From Donghicola sp041224595 (lineage in GTDB: Bacteria > Pseudomonadota > Alphaproteobacteria > Rhodobacterales > Rhodobacteraceae), in assembly GCF_041224595.1 (NCBI RefSeq), contig NZ_JBGFGN010000157.1, forward strand, positions 1 to 64,000: 64,000 nucleotides of DNA, read 5' to 3'. This document shows, in pieces, positions 9,148-17,885 of this stretch; within the stretch, counting starts at the first letter, position 1, and the number at the start of each line of letters is the position of its first letter. The position numbers and the translations under genes are program-made. Under the pieces are notes generated by a model that saw only the letters and a list, made by a program, of their open reading frames with translations, did no database searches and was not told the origin of the DNA.

Positions 9148-9801
9148 ATGCCCGAGGTCATTTTTCCAGGACCCGAAGGCCGCCTCGAAGGCCGCTATCA
9201 CCCCCAAAAAGACCGTGACGCCCCGATTGCCATCGTGCTTCATCCTCACCCGCAATTCGGCGGGACGATGAACAACAAGGTCGTCTACAACCTGCACTAT
9301 GCGTTCTACAACATGGGCTTCACCGTGTTGCGGTTCAACTTCCGTGGCGTCGGCCGCAGCCAGGGCGAATACGACCAGGGCGTAGGCGAGTTGTCGGATG
9401 CGGCATCGGCGCTGGACTACCTGCAGTCGATGAACTCCAACTCCAAGCATTGCTGGGTCGCCGGCTTCAGCTTTGGCGCTTGGATTGGCATGCAGCTTCT
9501 GATGCGCCGCCCCGAGATCACAGGCTTTGTCTCTGTTGCGCCGCCGGCGAACATGTACGACTTCAGCTTCTTGGCGCCCTGCCCCAGCTCTGGCCTGATC
9601 ATCAACGGCGGCGCTGACCGTGTTGCGCCGCCTGCGGACACCGTTTCGCTGGTCAAAAAGCTCCAAGAGCAAAAAGGCATCACGATCACCCACGAGGAAA
9701 TGCCCGGTGCCGGTCACTTCTTCGAGGAGCCGAACATGGAGCCGATGATCGACACTGTGTCGACTTATGTGAAGCGTCGCCTGACCGAGAACAGCCGCTA
9801 A
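9148..9801 (+). CDS. alpha/beta hydrolase, small dienelactone-hydrolase-like type
   Basis: A 217-aa cytosolic hydrolase. The start MPEVIFPGPEGRLEGRY at 9148 has AGGAGAG upstream and is preferred to a GTG at 9088 that overlaps the iron box. The likely triad is Ser108 in AGFSFGAW (GxSxG), Asp157 in GGADRVAPP and His190 in GAGHFFEE. The HPHPQFGGTMNN segment before the core is characteristic of the conserved bacterial family often annotated only as alpha/beta hydrolase. Substrate unknown. It is divergent from iscR and followed by two short-spaced genes (a 72-aa protein and an HD hydrolase), probably co-transcribed. Confidence 0.88.
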   Translation: MPEVIFPGPEGRLEGRYHPQKDRDAPIAIVLHPHPQFGGTMNNKVVYNLHYAFYNMGFTVLRFNFRGVGRSQGEYDQGVGELSDAASALDYLQSMNSNSKHCWVAGFSFGAWIGMQLLMRRPEITGFVSVAPPANMYDFSFLAPCPSSGLIINGGADRVAPPADTVSLVKKLQEQKGITITHEEMPGAGHFFEEPNMEPMIDTVSTYVKRRLTENSR

Positions 9802-9804
9802 GTC

Positions 9805-10023
9805 ATGGGGATCACCGAAGATCTGGCCGACAAGCTGGCACAAGACGTGATCGCTGCCATGGAAAAGCTTGGCGATGATCGCCTGCCGGACGAGGTTGCC
9901 GATGTGATCGGCGCCACCTCTCCCACCACCGAAGAGGCCTTCCGCACCGCTGTGCGCGTGCGGATCGCCGAGCAACGGGCCCGCAAATTCCTTGCCTCCA
10001 AACTCGGCGAGGAAGAAGCGTGA
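9805..10023 (+). CDS. conserved small protein of unknown function (72 aa)
   Basis: An acidic, helical 72-residue protein (MGITEDLADKLAQDV at the start, GEEEA at the end) with no membrane segment or signal peptide. It starts three bases after the hydrolase stop and its stop overlaps the GTG start of the HD-domain gene by four bases (GTGA), so it is evidently translated as part of this operon. I do not recognise a characterised family. The tight packing and clean coding character support a real gene. Confidence 0.75.
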   Translation: MGITEDLADKLAQDVIAAMEKLGDDRLPDEVADVIGATSPTTEEAFRTAVRVRIAEQRARKFLASKLGEEEA

Positions 10024-10607
10024 GCGCAGATCGGATTTCGGCCCAACTCGCCTTTTTGACAGAGGCGGATCGGCTGAAATCCATCGACCGCGCGACCACC
10101 CTGTGCGACGCATCGCGCCGCGAGAATTCTGCAGAACACAGCTGGCACATCGCGCTGTATGCGCTGACCATGGCCGAGCACGCTTCGCGCCCCGTCAACG
10201 TGGGCCGCGTGATCCAGATGCTCTTGCTCCATGATCTTGTCGAGATTGATGCTGGCGACGCGCCGATCCACGGCAGTCCTGACCCCGACCTGCAAGCCGT
10301 CAAGGAACAGGCCGCCGCCGACCGCATTTTTGGCCTGCTGCCTGCTGACCAGCGCGATGCCTTCCGCGCGATTTGGGAGGAATTCGAGGCCGCCGAAACC
10401 GATGACGCGATCTTTGCCAAATCCATCGATCGCGTGCAGCCCGTGATCGCGAACCTTGAAACAGGCGGCGGCACGTGGCCCGAATACAACGTCACCCCAG
10501 AGCAGCTGGAAACCCGCGTTGGCGTCAAAGTCAAACGCGGCGCTCCTGCCATCTGGCAGGCGCTGAAGGCACGCATCGACCACTGGTTCGCTGAAAACAC
10601 AGGCTAG
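10020..10607 (+). CDS. HD-domain hydrolase, YfbR/HDDC2-like (5'-deoxynucleotidase type)
   Basis: A 195-aa metal-dependent phosphohydrolase. HD motif residues are His40 (EHSWH), His71-Asp72 (LLLHDLVEIDAGD), with a downstream Asp in the SIDRVQPV region. The arrangement (EHSWHIAL and then HDLVEIDAGD) is that of the YfbR/HDDC2 group, which dephosphorylates deoxynucleoside 5'-monophosphates; the activity here is inferred. Start GTG at 10020 overlaps the previous stop. Confidence 0.85.
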   Translation: MSADRISAQLAFLTEADRLKSIDRATTLCDASRRENSAEHSWHIALYALTMAEHASRPVNVGRVIQMLLLHDLVEIDAGDAPIHGSPDPDLQAVKEQAAADRIFGLLPADQRDAFRAIWEEFEAAETDDAIFAKSIDRVQPVIANLETGGGTWPEYNVTPEQLETRVGVKVKRGAPAIWQALKARIDHWFAENTG

Positions 10608-10678
10608 CGCCTGCCGCACTGCGGCTTTGCGTGCGCAGCATATAGACAGGTCAGTATCTCTGCCCTATATTGGAGGCC

Positions 10679-11302
10679 ATGCCAGCCTCCTATCATATCC
10701 CGCTGTCCCGTCAGAAACACTCGCTGATCGAGGACGTCCAAGGCCTATCCATCGGCCTGATCACCACGTCGATCGGCCTGACATTCCTGACCTCGCTTGG
10801 CTTTATCACAGGCCAAACAGCGGGCTTGGCGTTGATCATCAGCTACCTGACCGACATCAGCTTTAGTTGGGTCTTCTGGACGATCAACATCCCCTTTTAC
10901 ATCGTGGCGTGGTTCTACATGGGCCCCGAATTCACGATCAAATCCGCGATCAGCGTGACACTGCTATCGGTGCTTATGGCGGTTGTGCCGGGCCTCATGC
11001 CCTTTGGCGGATTGAACCCGTGGTTCGGGACTGTGGCATTTGGCGTTCTGACCGGATTTGGCTTGCTGGGTGTCTTCCGTCACAAATCATCGCTCGGCGG
11101 GCTAGGAGTTGTGGCTTTGATGGCCCAAGAGTTTCTGAACATCCGCGCGGGCTATGTGCAACTGGGGTTCGACGCGATCCTGTTTGCGGTTGCGTTTTTC
11201 TTGTTTGACCCGCGTATCGTGCTGTTTTCGCTGTTCGGCGCTGTCATCCTGAACGGCGTTATTGCCTTTAATCACCGGCGCGACCGTTATATCGCGGACT
11301 GA
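10679..11302 (+). CDS. YitT-like membrane protein (first of a tandem pair)
   Basis: A 207-aa integral membrane protein with about six hydrophobic segments and a short charged C terminus (FNHRRDRYIAD). The motifs GFITGQTAGLALIISYLT and FRHKSSLGGLGVVAL are those of the YitT/YczE-like (DUF161) family; no substrate is known. The start is uncertain: ATG at 10679 has a GGAGG only two bases away, and a TTG at 10670 is possible. It is followed after 31 bases by a paralogue with the same motif order. Confidence 0.8.
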   Translation: MPASYHIPLSRQKHSLIEDVQGLSIGLITTSIGLTFLTSLGFITGQTAGLALIISYLTDISFSWVFWTINIPFYIVAWFYMGPEFTIKSAISVTLLSVLMAVVPGLMPFGGLNPWFGTVAFGVLTGFGLLGVFRHKSSLGGLGVVALMAQEFLNIRAGYVQLGFDAILFAVAFFLFDPRIVLFSLFGAVILNGVIAFNHRRDRYIAD

Positions 11303-11333
11303 AATTTGATCCAAAAGACAGAGACGATGCGCC

Positions 11334-11945
11334 ATGGCAGAGCCACATCACTCGATTAACCACACCCTCGCCGAAGATGCCCAAGCCTTTGCGCTGGGAA
11401 CAACCATGTGTTCGCTCGGGCTTTTGATCCTGACCAATCTGGGGCTGATCACGGGACAAACGGCGGGCCTTGCCGTCTTGCTGAGTTACCTGACTGGCAT
11501 TAAGTTCGGGGTGCTCTTCTTTTTGGTAAACATTCCGTTCTACATCCTTGCCTACATGCGGATGGGCACACGCTTCACGATCAAGACGTTCATCGCGGTG
11601 GCCCTTTTGTCGGTCATTGCCGACCAACTGCCCAACTTCGTCAAATTCAGCGAGATTGAACCACTGGTGGGCACCTTGATCATGGCGGGCGTGACGGGGT
11701 TGGGACTGATGGTCCTGTTCCGGCATGGCGCGTCCCTTGGCGGGGTCGGCGTTCTGGCGCTGTACCTGCAGGACAAAACCGGCTTTCGTGCGGGCCACAC
11801 GCAGCTGATTTTTGACGCCTGCCTCTTTACGGTGGCGTTCTTTGTGCTGCCGCTGCCGATGGTTCTTTATAGCCTGCTTGGCGCGGTGATCGTGAACCTG
11901 ATTATCGCCACCAATCACCGCAAAGACCGCTACGTCGCGCTCTAG
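11334..11945 (+). CDS. YitT-like membrane protein (second of a tandem pair)
   Basis: A 203-aa paralogue of the preceding gene, sharing LGLITGQTAGLAVLLSYLTG, the FRHGASLGGVGVLAL stretch and the end TNHRKDRYVAL at equivalent positions. The proteins are clearly homologous but strongly diverged, pointing to an old duplication. About six membrane segments. Its stop codon overlaps the stop of the convergent amidotransferase gene by three bases within CTAG. Confidence 0.82.
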   Translation: MAEPHHSINHTLAEDAQAFALGTTMCSLGLLILTNLGLITGQTAGLAVLLSYLTGIKFGVLFFLVNIPFYILAYMRMGTRFTIKTFIAVALLSVIADQLPNFVKFSEIEPLVGTLIMAGVTGLGLMVLFRHGASLGGVGVLALYLQDKTGFRAGHTQLIFDACLFTVAFFVLPLPMVLYSLLGAVIVNLIIATNHRKDRYVAL

Positions 11946-12742
11946 GCAACCTTGTGCGCCCGGTGCAGATCGGGCGCAAAGCACGACCGTTCGACCCCGT
12001 CCGCGCTAAAGCGCATCCAGCAGCCGGGCGGAACCTCAACCCAATCGGTTTCATCGGTTTCCAAAGGCTCCGACACCACAGCCCAACCGTTCCGCGTGTC
12101 GCTCCAGCGGTAGTACAGCGACGGCGCCTGAGCGTCCGATGCATAGCGCACCGCATACAGGCTCTGCCCATCCGACAACGCAGCCGCCAGCCGCATGTGG
12201 GGCGTCGCGCCCTTTTCCTCGGACAGAATTTGCAGACGAGCGGCCGCGCGGAGCATCGCACCATGGGGGTCGGCATCCAGACCCTCATCCAAGGCAATCA
12301 GGAACAGCGCCTCGCTGTCCGTAGCCCCCTTGCGGCTGTCATAGAGCGCGTTCGAGATCATCATATCCGCGTCCTTGCGGATCATGCCAAAGCCCCCAAC
12401 CTGACCGTTGTGCATAAAGCTCCATTTGCCCACGGCGAACGGGTGACAGTTGTTGTGGCTGGTCGCGGTACCTGTCGAGGCCCGCACGTGCGCCATGAAC
12501 AGCCCCGACTTCACCTGATAGGCCAGCGACCGCAGATTCGGGTCCGACCACGCGGGGTGCACATCGCGATACAGGCCCGGCTCTTCGCGGTCCCCGTACC
12601 ACGCCAGCCCGAAGCCATCCGCATTAATCGCAGTCTGACACTCGGTCGCACATTGGGACTGGTGGACGAGCGAATGCTTGGGGTCTGTCACGACCTCGGA
12701 CAGGAAAATCGGCGCTCCGATATAGGCGGCCCAACGGCACAT
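11942..12742 (-). CDS. class II glutamine amidotransferase (YafJ/EgtC-like)
   Basis: A 266-aa Ntn-type amidotransferase. The start ATG at 12742 places the catalytic Cys at residue 2 (MCRWAAYIG), which needs removal of the initiator Met, and it has GAGGA upstream; longer forms would bury the nucleophile. Further family marks are NADGFGLAWYG, HVRASTGTATSHNNCHPF and FMHNGQVGGF. These correspond to the glutamine-binding site of class II domains. There is no synthetase domain, so the acceptor substrate is unknown. EgtC, a gamma-glutamyl hydrolase, is a relative, but no other ergothioneine gene is nearby. Confidence 0.88.
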   Translation of the reverse strand: MCRWAAYIGAPIFLSEVVTDPKHSLVHQSQCATECQTAINADGFGLAWYGDREEPGLYRDVHPAWSDPNLRSLAYQVKSGLFMAHVRASTGTATSHNNCHPFAVGKWSFMHNGQVGGFGMIRKDADMMISNALYDSRKGATDSEALFLIALDEGLDADPHGAMLRAAARLQILSEEKGATPHMRLAAALSDGQSLYAVRYASDAQAPSLYYRWSDTRNGWAVVSEPLETDETDWVEVPPGCWMRFSADGVERSCFAPDLHRAHKVA

Positions 12743-12945
12743 TGGCGTGTCCTCGATCTGTGGCGAATGCTGTGTTGCGGCATGCAATCTACAGGCCAGT
12801 TCACACGGGGACAAGCAGCACCAAAGACCCCCGCCCTGATCCTATCCCTTTTACACATTCCAATCGCGGCGGCCTTATGGACAAGCCCCCTTTGCGTGGG
12901 TAGACATTCGTGACGCTTGGCCCACGCCAGAACGAAAGAGACGAC

Positions 12946-15600
12946 ATGCCTTCGCTGAACGATATCCGATCGACCTTCCTCGACTACTTTGCCAAGCAGG
13001 GACACGAGGTTGTGCCCTCTTCGCCCTTGGTTCCGCGCAACGACCCCACCCTGATGTTCACCAACTCGGGCATGGTACAGTTTAAGAACTGCTTCACCGG
13101 TGTCGAAACCCGCGACTACAAGCGCGCGACCACATCGCAGAAATGCGTACGTGCAGGCGGCAAACACAACGATCTGGACAACGTCGGCTATACGGCCCGT
13201 CACCACACGTTCTTTGAAATGCTGGGGAACTTCAGCTTTGGTGATTACTTCAAAAACGAAGCGATCCCCTTTGCTTACGAGCTGATCACCAAAGAGTTCG
13301 ACATCGACAAGACGCGCCTGCTGGCCACCGTCTATCACACCGATGACGAAGCCTTCGAGATCTGGAAAAAGGTCGGCATTCCCGAAGACCGCATCATCCG
13401 TATCGCGACCTCTGACAACTTCTGGCAAATGGGGCCGACCGGTCCCTGCGGCCCCTGCACCGAGATTTTCTACGACCACGGCGACCACATCTGGGGTGGC
13501 CCTCCGGGCTCGCCCGAAGAGGACGGCGACCGCTTCATCGAAATCTGGAACGTCGTTTTCATGCAGAACGAGCAGTTCGAAGACGGCTCGATGAAGGCGC
13601 TGGACATGCAGTCCATCGACACCGGCATGGGTCTGGAGCGCATTGGCGCCCTGCTGCAAGGCAAGCACGACAACTACGACACCGACCTGATGCGCAGCCT
13701 GATCGAGGCTAGCGCCGAAGTCACCGATGGCGCCCCTGATGGCGAGGGCAACGTGCACCACCGCGTGATCGCGGACCACCTGCGTTCGACATCGTTCCTG
13801 ATTGCCGATGGCGTCATGCCCTCGAACGAAGGCCGTGGTTACGTGCTGCGTCGCATCATGCGCCGCGCGATGCGCCACGCGCACCTCTTGGGTGCCAAGG
13901 ACCCCGTGATGCACAAGCTGGTGCCCGCGTTGGTCCGCCAGATGGGTGCCGCCTACCCCGAGCTGGGGCAGGCTCAGGCATTGATCGAAGAAACGCTGGA
14001 GCTGGAAGGCAAGCGCTTTGTCACCACGCTAGACCGCGGCTTGAAACTGCTGTCGGACGAAGTGGCCGGCCTGCCAGAGGGCGCACCTCTGCCCGGCGAA
14101 GCGGCATTCAAGCTCTACGACACCTACGGCTTCCCGCTCGACCTGACGCAGGACGCCCTGCGGGAGCAGGATCGCACTGTGGACACCGACGGCTTCGATG
14201 CCGCCATGGCCGAGCAAAAGGCCAAAGCCCGCGCGGCATGGTCCGGTTCGGGCGAAGCGGCGGACGCGACCATCTGGTTCGACATCGCGGACGACAAAGG
14301 CACCACCGACTTCCTCGGCTACGACACCGAGACCGCCGAAGGTCAGGTTGTTGCGCTGGTCAAAGACGGCGCTCAGGTGGACAGCCTGTCGGCTGGCGAC
14401 ACCGGCCAGATAGTCCTGAACCAAACACCCTTCTACGCCGAAAGCGGCGGCCAGATCGGCGACACCGGTGAGATCACGGTTGAAGGCGGCAAAGCCCGCG
14501 TCACCGACACCAAGAAAACCGCTGGCGTCTTCATCCACTTCGTCGAAGTGACCGAAGGCAAGATCGACCGTGGCCAAGGCGCGCAGCTTGAGGTGGACCA
14601 CGAGCGTCGTGGCGCGATCCGCTCCAGCCACTCGGCCACCCACCTCTTGAACGAGGCTCTGCGCCGTGCGCTTGGCGATCACGTGGCACAGCGCGGCTCT
14701 TTGAACGCAGAGGACCGTCTGCGTTTCGACTTCAGCCATGCCAAGCCGCTGACCGCCGAAGAGCTGGCCCAAGTCGACGCAGAGGTGAACGAGTTCATCC
14801 GACAGAACACCAAAGTCGAAACCCGCATCATGACCCCTGACGATGCCCGCGGCCTTGGCGCGCAGGCTCTGTTCGGCGAAAAGTACGGCGACGAGGTCCG
14901 CGTTGTCTCCATGGGCACCCTGCCCGGATCAGGCAAAGGGATGGACGGCGAAACCTACTCGCTCGAACTCTGCGGCGGCACCCACGTGCGCCAGCTGGGT
15001 GAGATCGGTCTGTATTTGACCCTGTCCGACAGCGCCTCCAGCTCTGGCGTCCGCCGGATTGAGGCTCTGACCGGTCAGGCCGCGCTGAACTATCTGCGCG
15101 AGCAGGCAGAGCGCGTGTCGGAACTGTCGGGCGCCTTGAAAACCCAGCCCGCCGATCTGGTGGGCCGCGTTCAGGGCCTGATGGACGAGCGCAAGAAACT
15201 GGAGAACGAAGTTGCCCAACTGCGCCGTGAACTGGCCATGTCGGGCGGCGGTCAGGCCGAAGCCAAGGCGGAGGACGTGAACGGTGTTCCCTTCCTTGCT
15301 CAGGTTCTGTCGGGCGTGACAGGCAAGGACCTGCCTTCCTTGATCGACGCACACAAAGAGAAACTGGGCAGCGCCGCCATCCTGCTGATCGCCGAAGCGG
15401 ACGGCAAAGTCGCCGTAGCCGCTGGCGTGACCAAGGATCTCACCGACAAAGTCAGCGCGGTTGATCTGGTCAAAGCGGCTGTTGTCGAATTGGGTGGCAA
15501 AGGCGGCGGTGGCCGTCCCGACATGGCCCAGGGCGGCGCCAAAGACGCTAGCAATGCAGACGGCGCGATCGCCGCTGCCAAAGCCGCCATCGGAGGATAA
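12946..15600 (+). CDS. alaS: alanyl-tRNA synthetase
   Basis: Charges tRNA-Ala; 884 aa, the normal length. The class II core is at the N terminus (PSSPLVPRNDPTLMFTNSGM, then FFEMLGNFSFGDYFK). The editing domain carries the zinc-type motif HSATHLLNEALRR and the later CGGTHV. The C-Ala domain ends in GGGGRPDMAQGG. The start MPSLNDIRSTF at 12946 has a purine-rich AAAGAGA upstream and is preferred over an in-frame codon 12 residues earlier. The upstream 200 bases separate it from the divergent amidotransferase and must hold both promoters. Confidence 0.98.
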   Translation: MPSLNDIRSTFLDYFAKQGHEVVPSSPLVPRNDPTLMFTNSGMVQFKNCFTGVETRDYKRATTSQKCVRAGGKHNDLDNVGYTARHHTFFEMLGNFSFGDYFKNEAIPFAYELITKEFDIDKTRLLATVYHTDDEAFEIWKKVGIPEDRIIRIATSDNFWQMGPTGPCGPCTEIFYDHGDHIWGGPPGSPEEDGDRFIEIWNVVFMQNEQFEDGSMKALDMQSIDTGMGLERIGALLQGKHDNYDTDLMRSLIEASAEVTDGAPDGEGNVHHRVIADHLRSTSFLIADGVMPSNEGRGYVLRRIMRRAMRHAHLLGAKDPVMHKLVPALVRQMGAAYPELGQAQALIEETLELEGKRFVTTLDRGLKLLSDEVAGLPEGAPLPGEAAFKLYDTYGFPLDLTQDALREQDRTVDTDGFDAAMAEQKAKARAAWSGSGEAADATIWFDIADDKGTTDFLGYDTETAEGQVVALVKDGAQVDSLSAGDTGQIVLNQTPFYAESGGQIGDTGEITVEGGKARVTDTKKTAGVFIHFVEVTEGKIDRGQGAQLEVDHERRGAIRSSHSATHLLNEALRRALGDHVAQRGSLNAEDRLRFDFSHAKPLTAEELAQVDAEVNEFIRQNTKVETRIMTPDDARGLGAQALFGEKYGDEVRVVSMGTLPGSGKGMDGETYSLELCGGTHVRQLGEIGLYLTLSDSASSSGVRRIEALTGQAALNYLREQAERVSELSGALKTQPADLVGRVQGLMDERKKLENEVAQLRRELAMSGGGQAEAKAEDVNGVPFLAQVLSGVTGKDLPSLIDAHKEKLGSAAILLIAEADGKVAVAAGVTKDLTDKVSAVDLVKAAVVELGGKGGGGRPDMAQGGAKDASNADGAIAAAKAAIGG

Positions 15601-15603
15601 ACC

Positions 15604-15891
15604 ATGTCTGCCCTCTGGATTGCCCACGTGCACGTCACCGACGCAGACGCCTATGGCAAATATGCCAAGGGCGCAGGCGTCGCCATCGCCGCCCACGGGG
15701 GCAAGTTCCTTGCTCGGGGCGGCGACTACCATACGCTAGAAGGGGCCGAGCGCGAGCGCCATGTGGTCGCGCAGTTCCCGTCGAAACAGGCGGCCATCGA
15801 CTGCTACCATTCCGATGAATACCAGGCTGCTTTGGCACACGCCAAAGGCGCTGCAGAACGCGATCTGGTGATCGTCGAACTGACAGAATAA
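15604..15891 (+). CDS. DUF1330 family protein
   Basis: A 95-aa alpha/beta (dimeric ferredoxin-like) protein, with the family features HVHVTDADAYGKYAKG, the FLARGGDY strand and YHSDEYQAALAHAKGAA. DUF1330 proteins are small cytosolic dimers of unknown function related to monooxygenase folds. It starts three bases after the alaS stop and shares its terminator at 15930-15967, so it is co-transcribed with alaS; no functional link is evident. Confidence 0.88.
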   Translation: MSALWIAHVHVTDADAYGKYAKGAGVAIAAHGGKFLARGGDYHTLEGAERERHVVAQFPSKQAAIDCYHSDEYQAALAHAKGAAERDLVIVELTE

Positions 15892-15929
15892 TCGGATGAC
15901 TTGGCCGCTTCGGCGGCCAGCCCTAAAAA

Positions 15930-15967
15930 AAAGGCCCCGAGGTGATCCTCGGGGCCTTTGCTTTTTT
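15930..15967. terminator. bidirectional intrinsic terminator between the alaS operon and typA
   Basis: A 13-bp perfect stem AAAGGCCCCGAGG / CCTCGGGGCCTTT (15930-15942 and 15947-15959) around a TGAT loop. It is flanked by a run of A on the left and a run of T on the right, so it can end transcription from both sides. It serves the plus-strand alaS-DUF1330 unit and minus-strand typA. Confidence 0.92.
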
Positions 15968-17783
15968 AGGCTTGTTTCGCCATCCGCTTACGCTCGTGCG
16001 GATCAAGATAGCGCTTGCGCAGACGGACCTTGTTTGGGGTCACTTCGACGAGCTCATCGTTGTCAATGTAGGCAATCGCTTCTTCCAGCGACAGAGTGAC
16101 CGGAGTGGTCAGGCGAACCGCTTCGTCAGTGCCCGAAGCACGCACGTTGGTCAGCTTCTTACCCTTTAGCGGGTTCACTTCCAGATCATTTTCACGGCTG
16201 TGCTCGCCGATGATCATGCCAGTGTACACTTCTTCTTGCGCACCGATGAACATCTTGCCGCGGTCCTCGAGGTTCCACAGCGCGAACGCGACCGATTGAC
16301 CATTCTCCATCGAGATCAGAACGCCAGCACGGCGACCGGGGATTGCGCCTTTGTGCGGTGCCCACTCGTGGAACACACGGTTCATCACGCCGGTACCGCG
16401 GGTGTCGGTCAGGAATTCGCCGTGGTAACCGATCAGGCCGCGCGACGGAACGTGCGCGATGATACGGGTTTTGCCGGTGCCGGCGGGCTTCATCTCGACC
16501 AGTTCGCCCTTGCGGTTGCCGGTGATTTTTTCGATGACAGCACCCGAGTAGTCATCATCCACGTCGATGGTGACTTCTTCGATCGGCTCCATGCGAACGC
16601 CGTTCTCTTCGCGGAACAGCACCTGCGGACGCGAGATCGACAGCTCGAACCCTTCGCGGCGCATGTTCTCGATCAGAACGCCCATCTGAAGTTCGCCGCG
16701 ACCGGCAACTTCGAACGCGTCTCCACCGGGAGTGTCGGTGATCTGGATCGCGACGTTTGACTCGGCTTCTTTCATCAGGCGGTCACGAATGACGCGGCTC
16801 TGGACCTTTTTACCATCGCGGCCCGCCAGCGGGCTGTCGTTGATGCCAAAGGTCACGGTTATGGTCGGCGGGTCGATCGGCTGTGCGGGCAGAGGCTCGT
16901 TCACCGACGGGGCTACAAGCGAATCCGCAACAGTCGCTTTGGTCATACCCGAGATGGTCACGATGTCACCAGCAACGGCTTCGTCGATGGGCTGCTGGCC
17001 CAAACCACGGAACGCGAGGATTTTCGCAACGCGGAAGTTTTCGATCAGATCGCCGGTGCGCGACAGCGCCTTCAGGCTGTCACCGGTTTTCAGGGTGCCG
17101 GATTCGACGCGGCCGGTCAGAATGCGGCCCAAGAAGTTATCGCTGCCGAGCGTAGTCGCCAGCATCTGGAAAGGCTCACCCGCCTTTTCCTGCTGCTTGG
17201 GCGACGGCACGTGATCTACGATCAGATCAAAAAGAGCGTGCAGGTTCTCGCGGGGACCATCCAGCTCCATGTCACACCAGCCAGCGCGGCCCGACGCGTA
17301 CATGGTCGGGAAGTCCAGCTGCTCTTCGTTTGCACCGAGGTTGGCAAACAGGTCGAAGCATTCGTCCAACGCGCGGTCAGGTTCGCCATCGGGCTTGTCG
17401 ACTTTGTTCACCACTACGATGGGGCGCAGACCCAGAGCCAGAGCCTTGGAGGTCACAAATTTGGTCTGAGGCATCGGGCCTTCGGCCGCGTCCACCAGCA
17501 GAACCACACCGTCTACCATGCTCAGGATACGCTCGACCTCGCCACCGAAGTCGGCATGACCGGGAGTGTCCACGATGTTGATGCGCGTTCCGTTCCATTC
17601 GACACTGGTCGCTTTGGCAAGGATGGTGATCCCGCGCTCGCGTTCCAGGTCGTTGCTGTCCATGGCACGTTCGTCCACGGCTTGGTTTTCACGGAAGGCG
17701 CCCGATTGTTTGAGAAGCGCATCGACCAGCGTGGTTTTACCGTGGTCAACGTGCGCGATGATCGCGATATTGCGAAGATCCAT
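15966..17783 (-). CDS. typA: translational GTPase TypA/BipA
   Basis: A ribosome-associated GTPase, 605 aa. Motifs: G1 AHVDHGKTTL at residues 10-19, G2 region ERGITILAK, G3 DTPGHADFGGE, G4 NKVDKPDGEPDRA; then domain II, an EF-G-like domain and the TypA C-terminal domain (TDEAVRLTTPVTLSLEEAIAYIDNDELVEVTP, in part). It acts in ribosome assembly and stress or cold responses in other bacteria. Monocistronic here, ending at the bidirectional terminator. Confidence 0.97.
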   Translation of the reverse strand: MDLRNIAIIAHVDHGKTTLVDALLKQSGAFRENQAVDERAMDSNDLERERGITILAKATSVEWNGTRINIVDTPGHADFGGEVERILSMVDGVVLLVDAAEGPMPQTKFVTSKALALGLRPIVVVNKVDKPDGEPDRALDECFDLFANLGANEEQLDFPTMYASGRAGWCDMELDGPRENLHALFDLIVDHVPSPKQQEKAGEPFQMLATTLGSDNFLGRILTGRVESGTLKTGDSLKALSRTGDLIENFRVAKILAFRGLGQQPIDEAVAGDIVTISGMTKATVADSLVAPSVNEPLPAQPIDPPTITVTFGINDSPLAGRDGKKVQSRVIRDRLMKEAESNVAIQITDTPGGDAFEVAGRGELQMGVLIENMRREGFELSISRPQVLFREENGVRMEPIEEVTIDVDDDYSGAVIEKITGNRKGELVEMKPAGTGKTRIIAHVPSRGLIGYHGEFLTDTRGTGVMNRVFHEWAPHKGAIPGRRAGVLISMENGQSVAFALWNLEDRGKMFIGAQEEVYTGMIIGEHSRENDLEVNPLKGKKLTNVRASGTDEAVRLTTPVTLSLEEAIAYIDNDELVEVTPNKVRLRKRYLDPHERKRMAKQA

Positions 17784-17839
17784 GAGTTCAGCCTTTTCCT
17801 ATTCCCGCGCGGGTTACCGCGCAGGCGCAGAAAAAGCCA

Positions 17840-17866
17840 GAAGTAAAGCGGCCCGAGAGCCGCTTC
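17840..17866 (-). terminator. probable recA terminator
   Basis: The stem AAGCGGC / GCCGCTT (17846-17852 and 17859-17865) has a six-base loop and, on the minus strand, is followed by the T-rich TTTACTTC. It lies 20 bases past the recA stop and upstream of typA. Confidence 0.6.
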
Positions 17867-17885
17867 TTTTGTAACTGTGTCGAAA

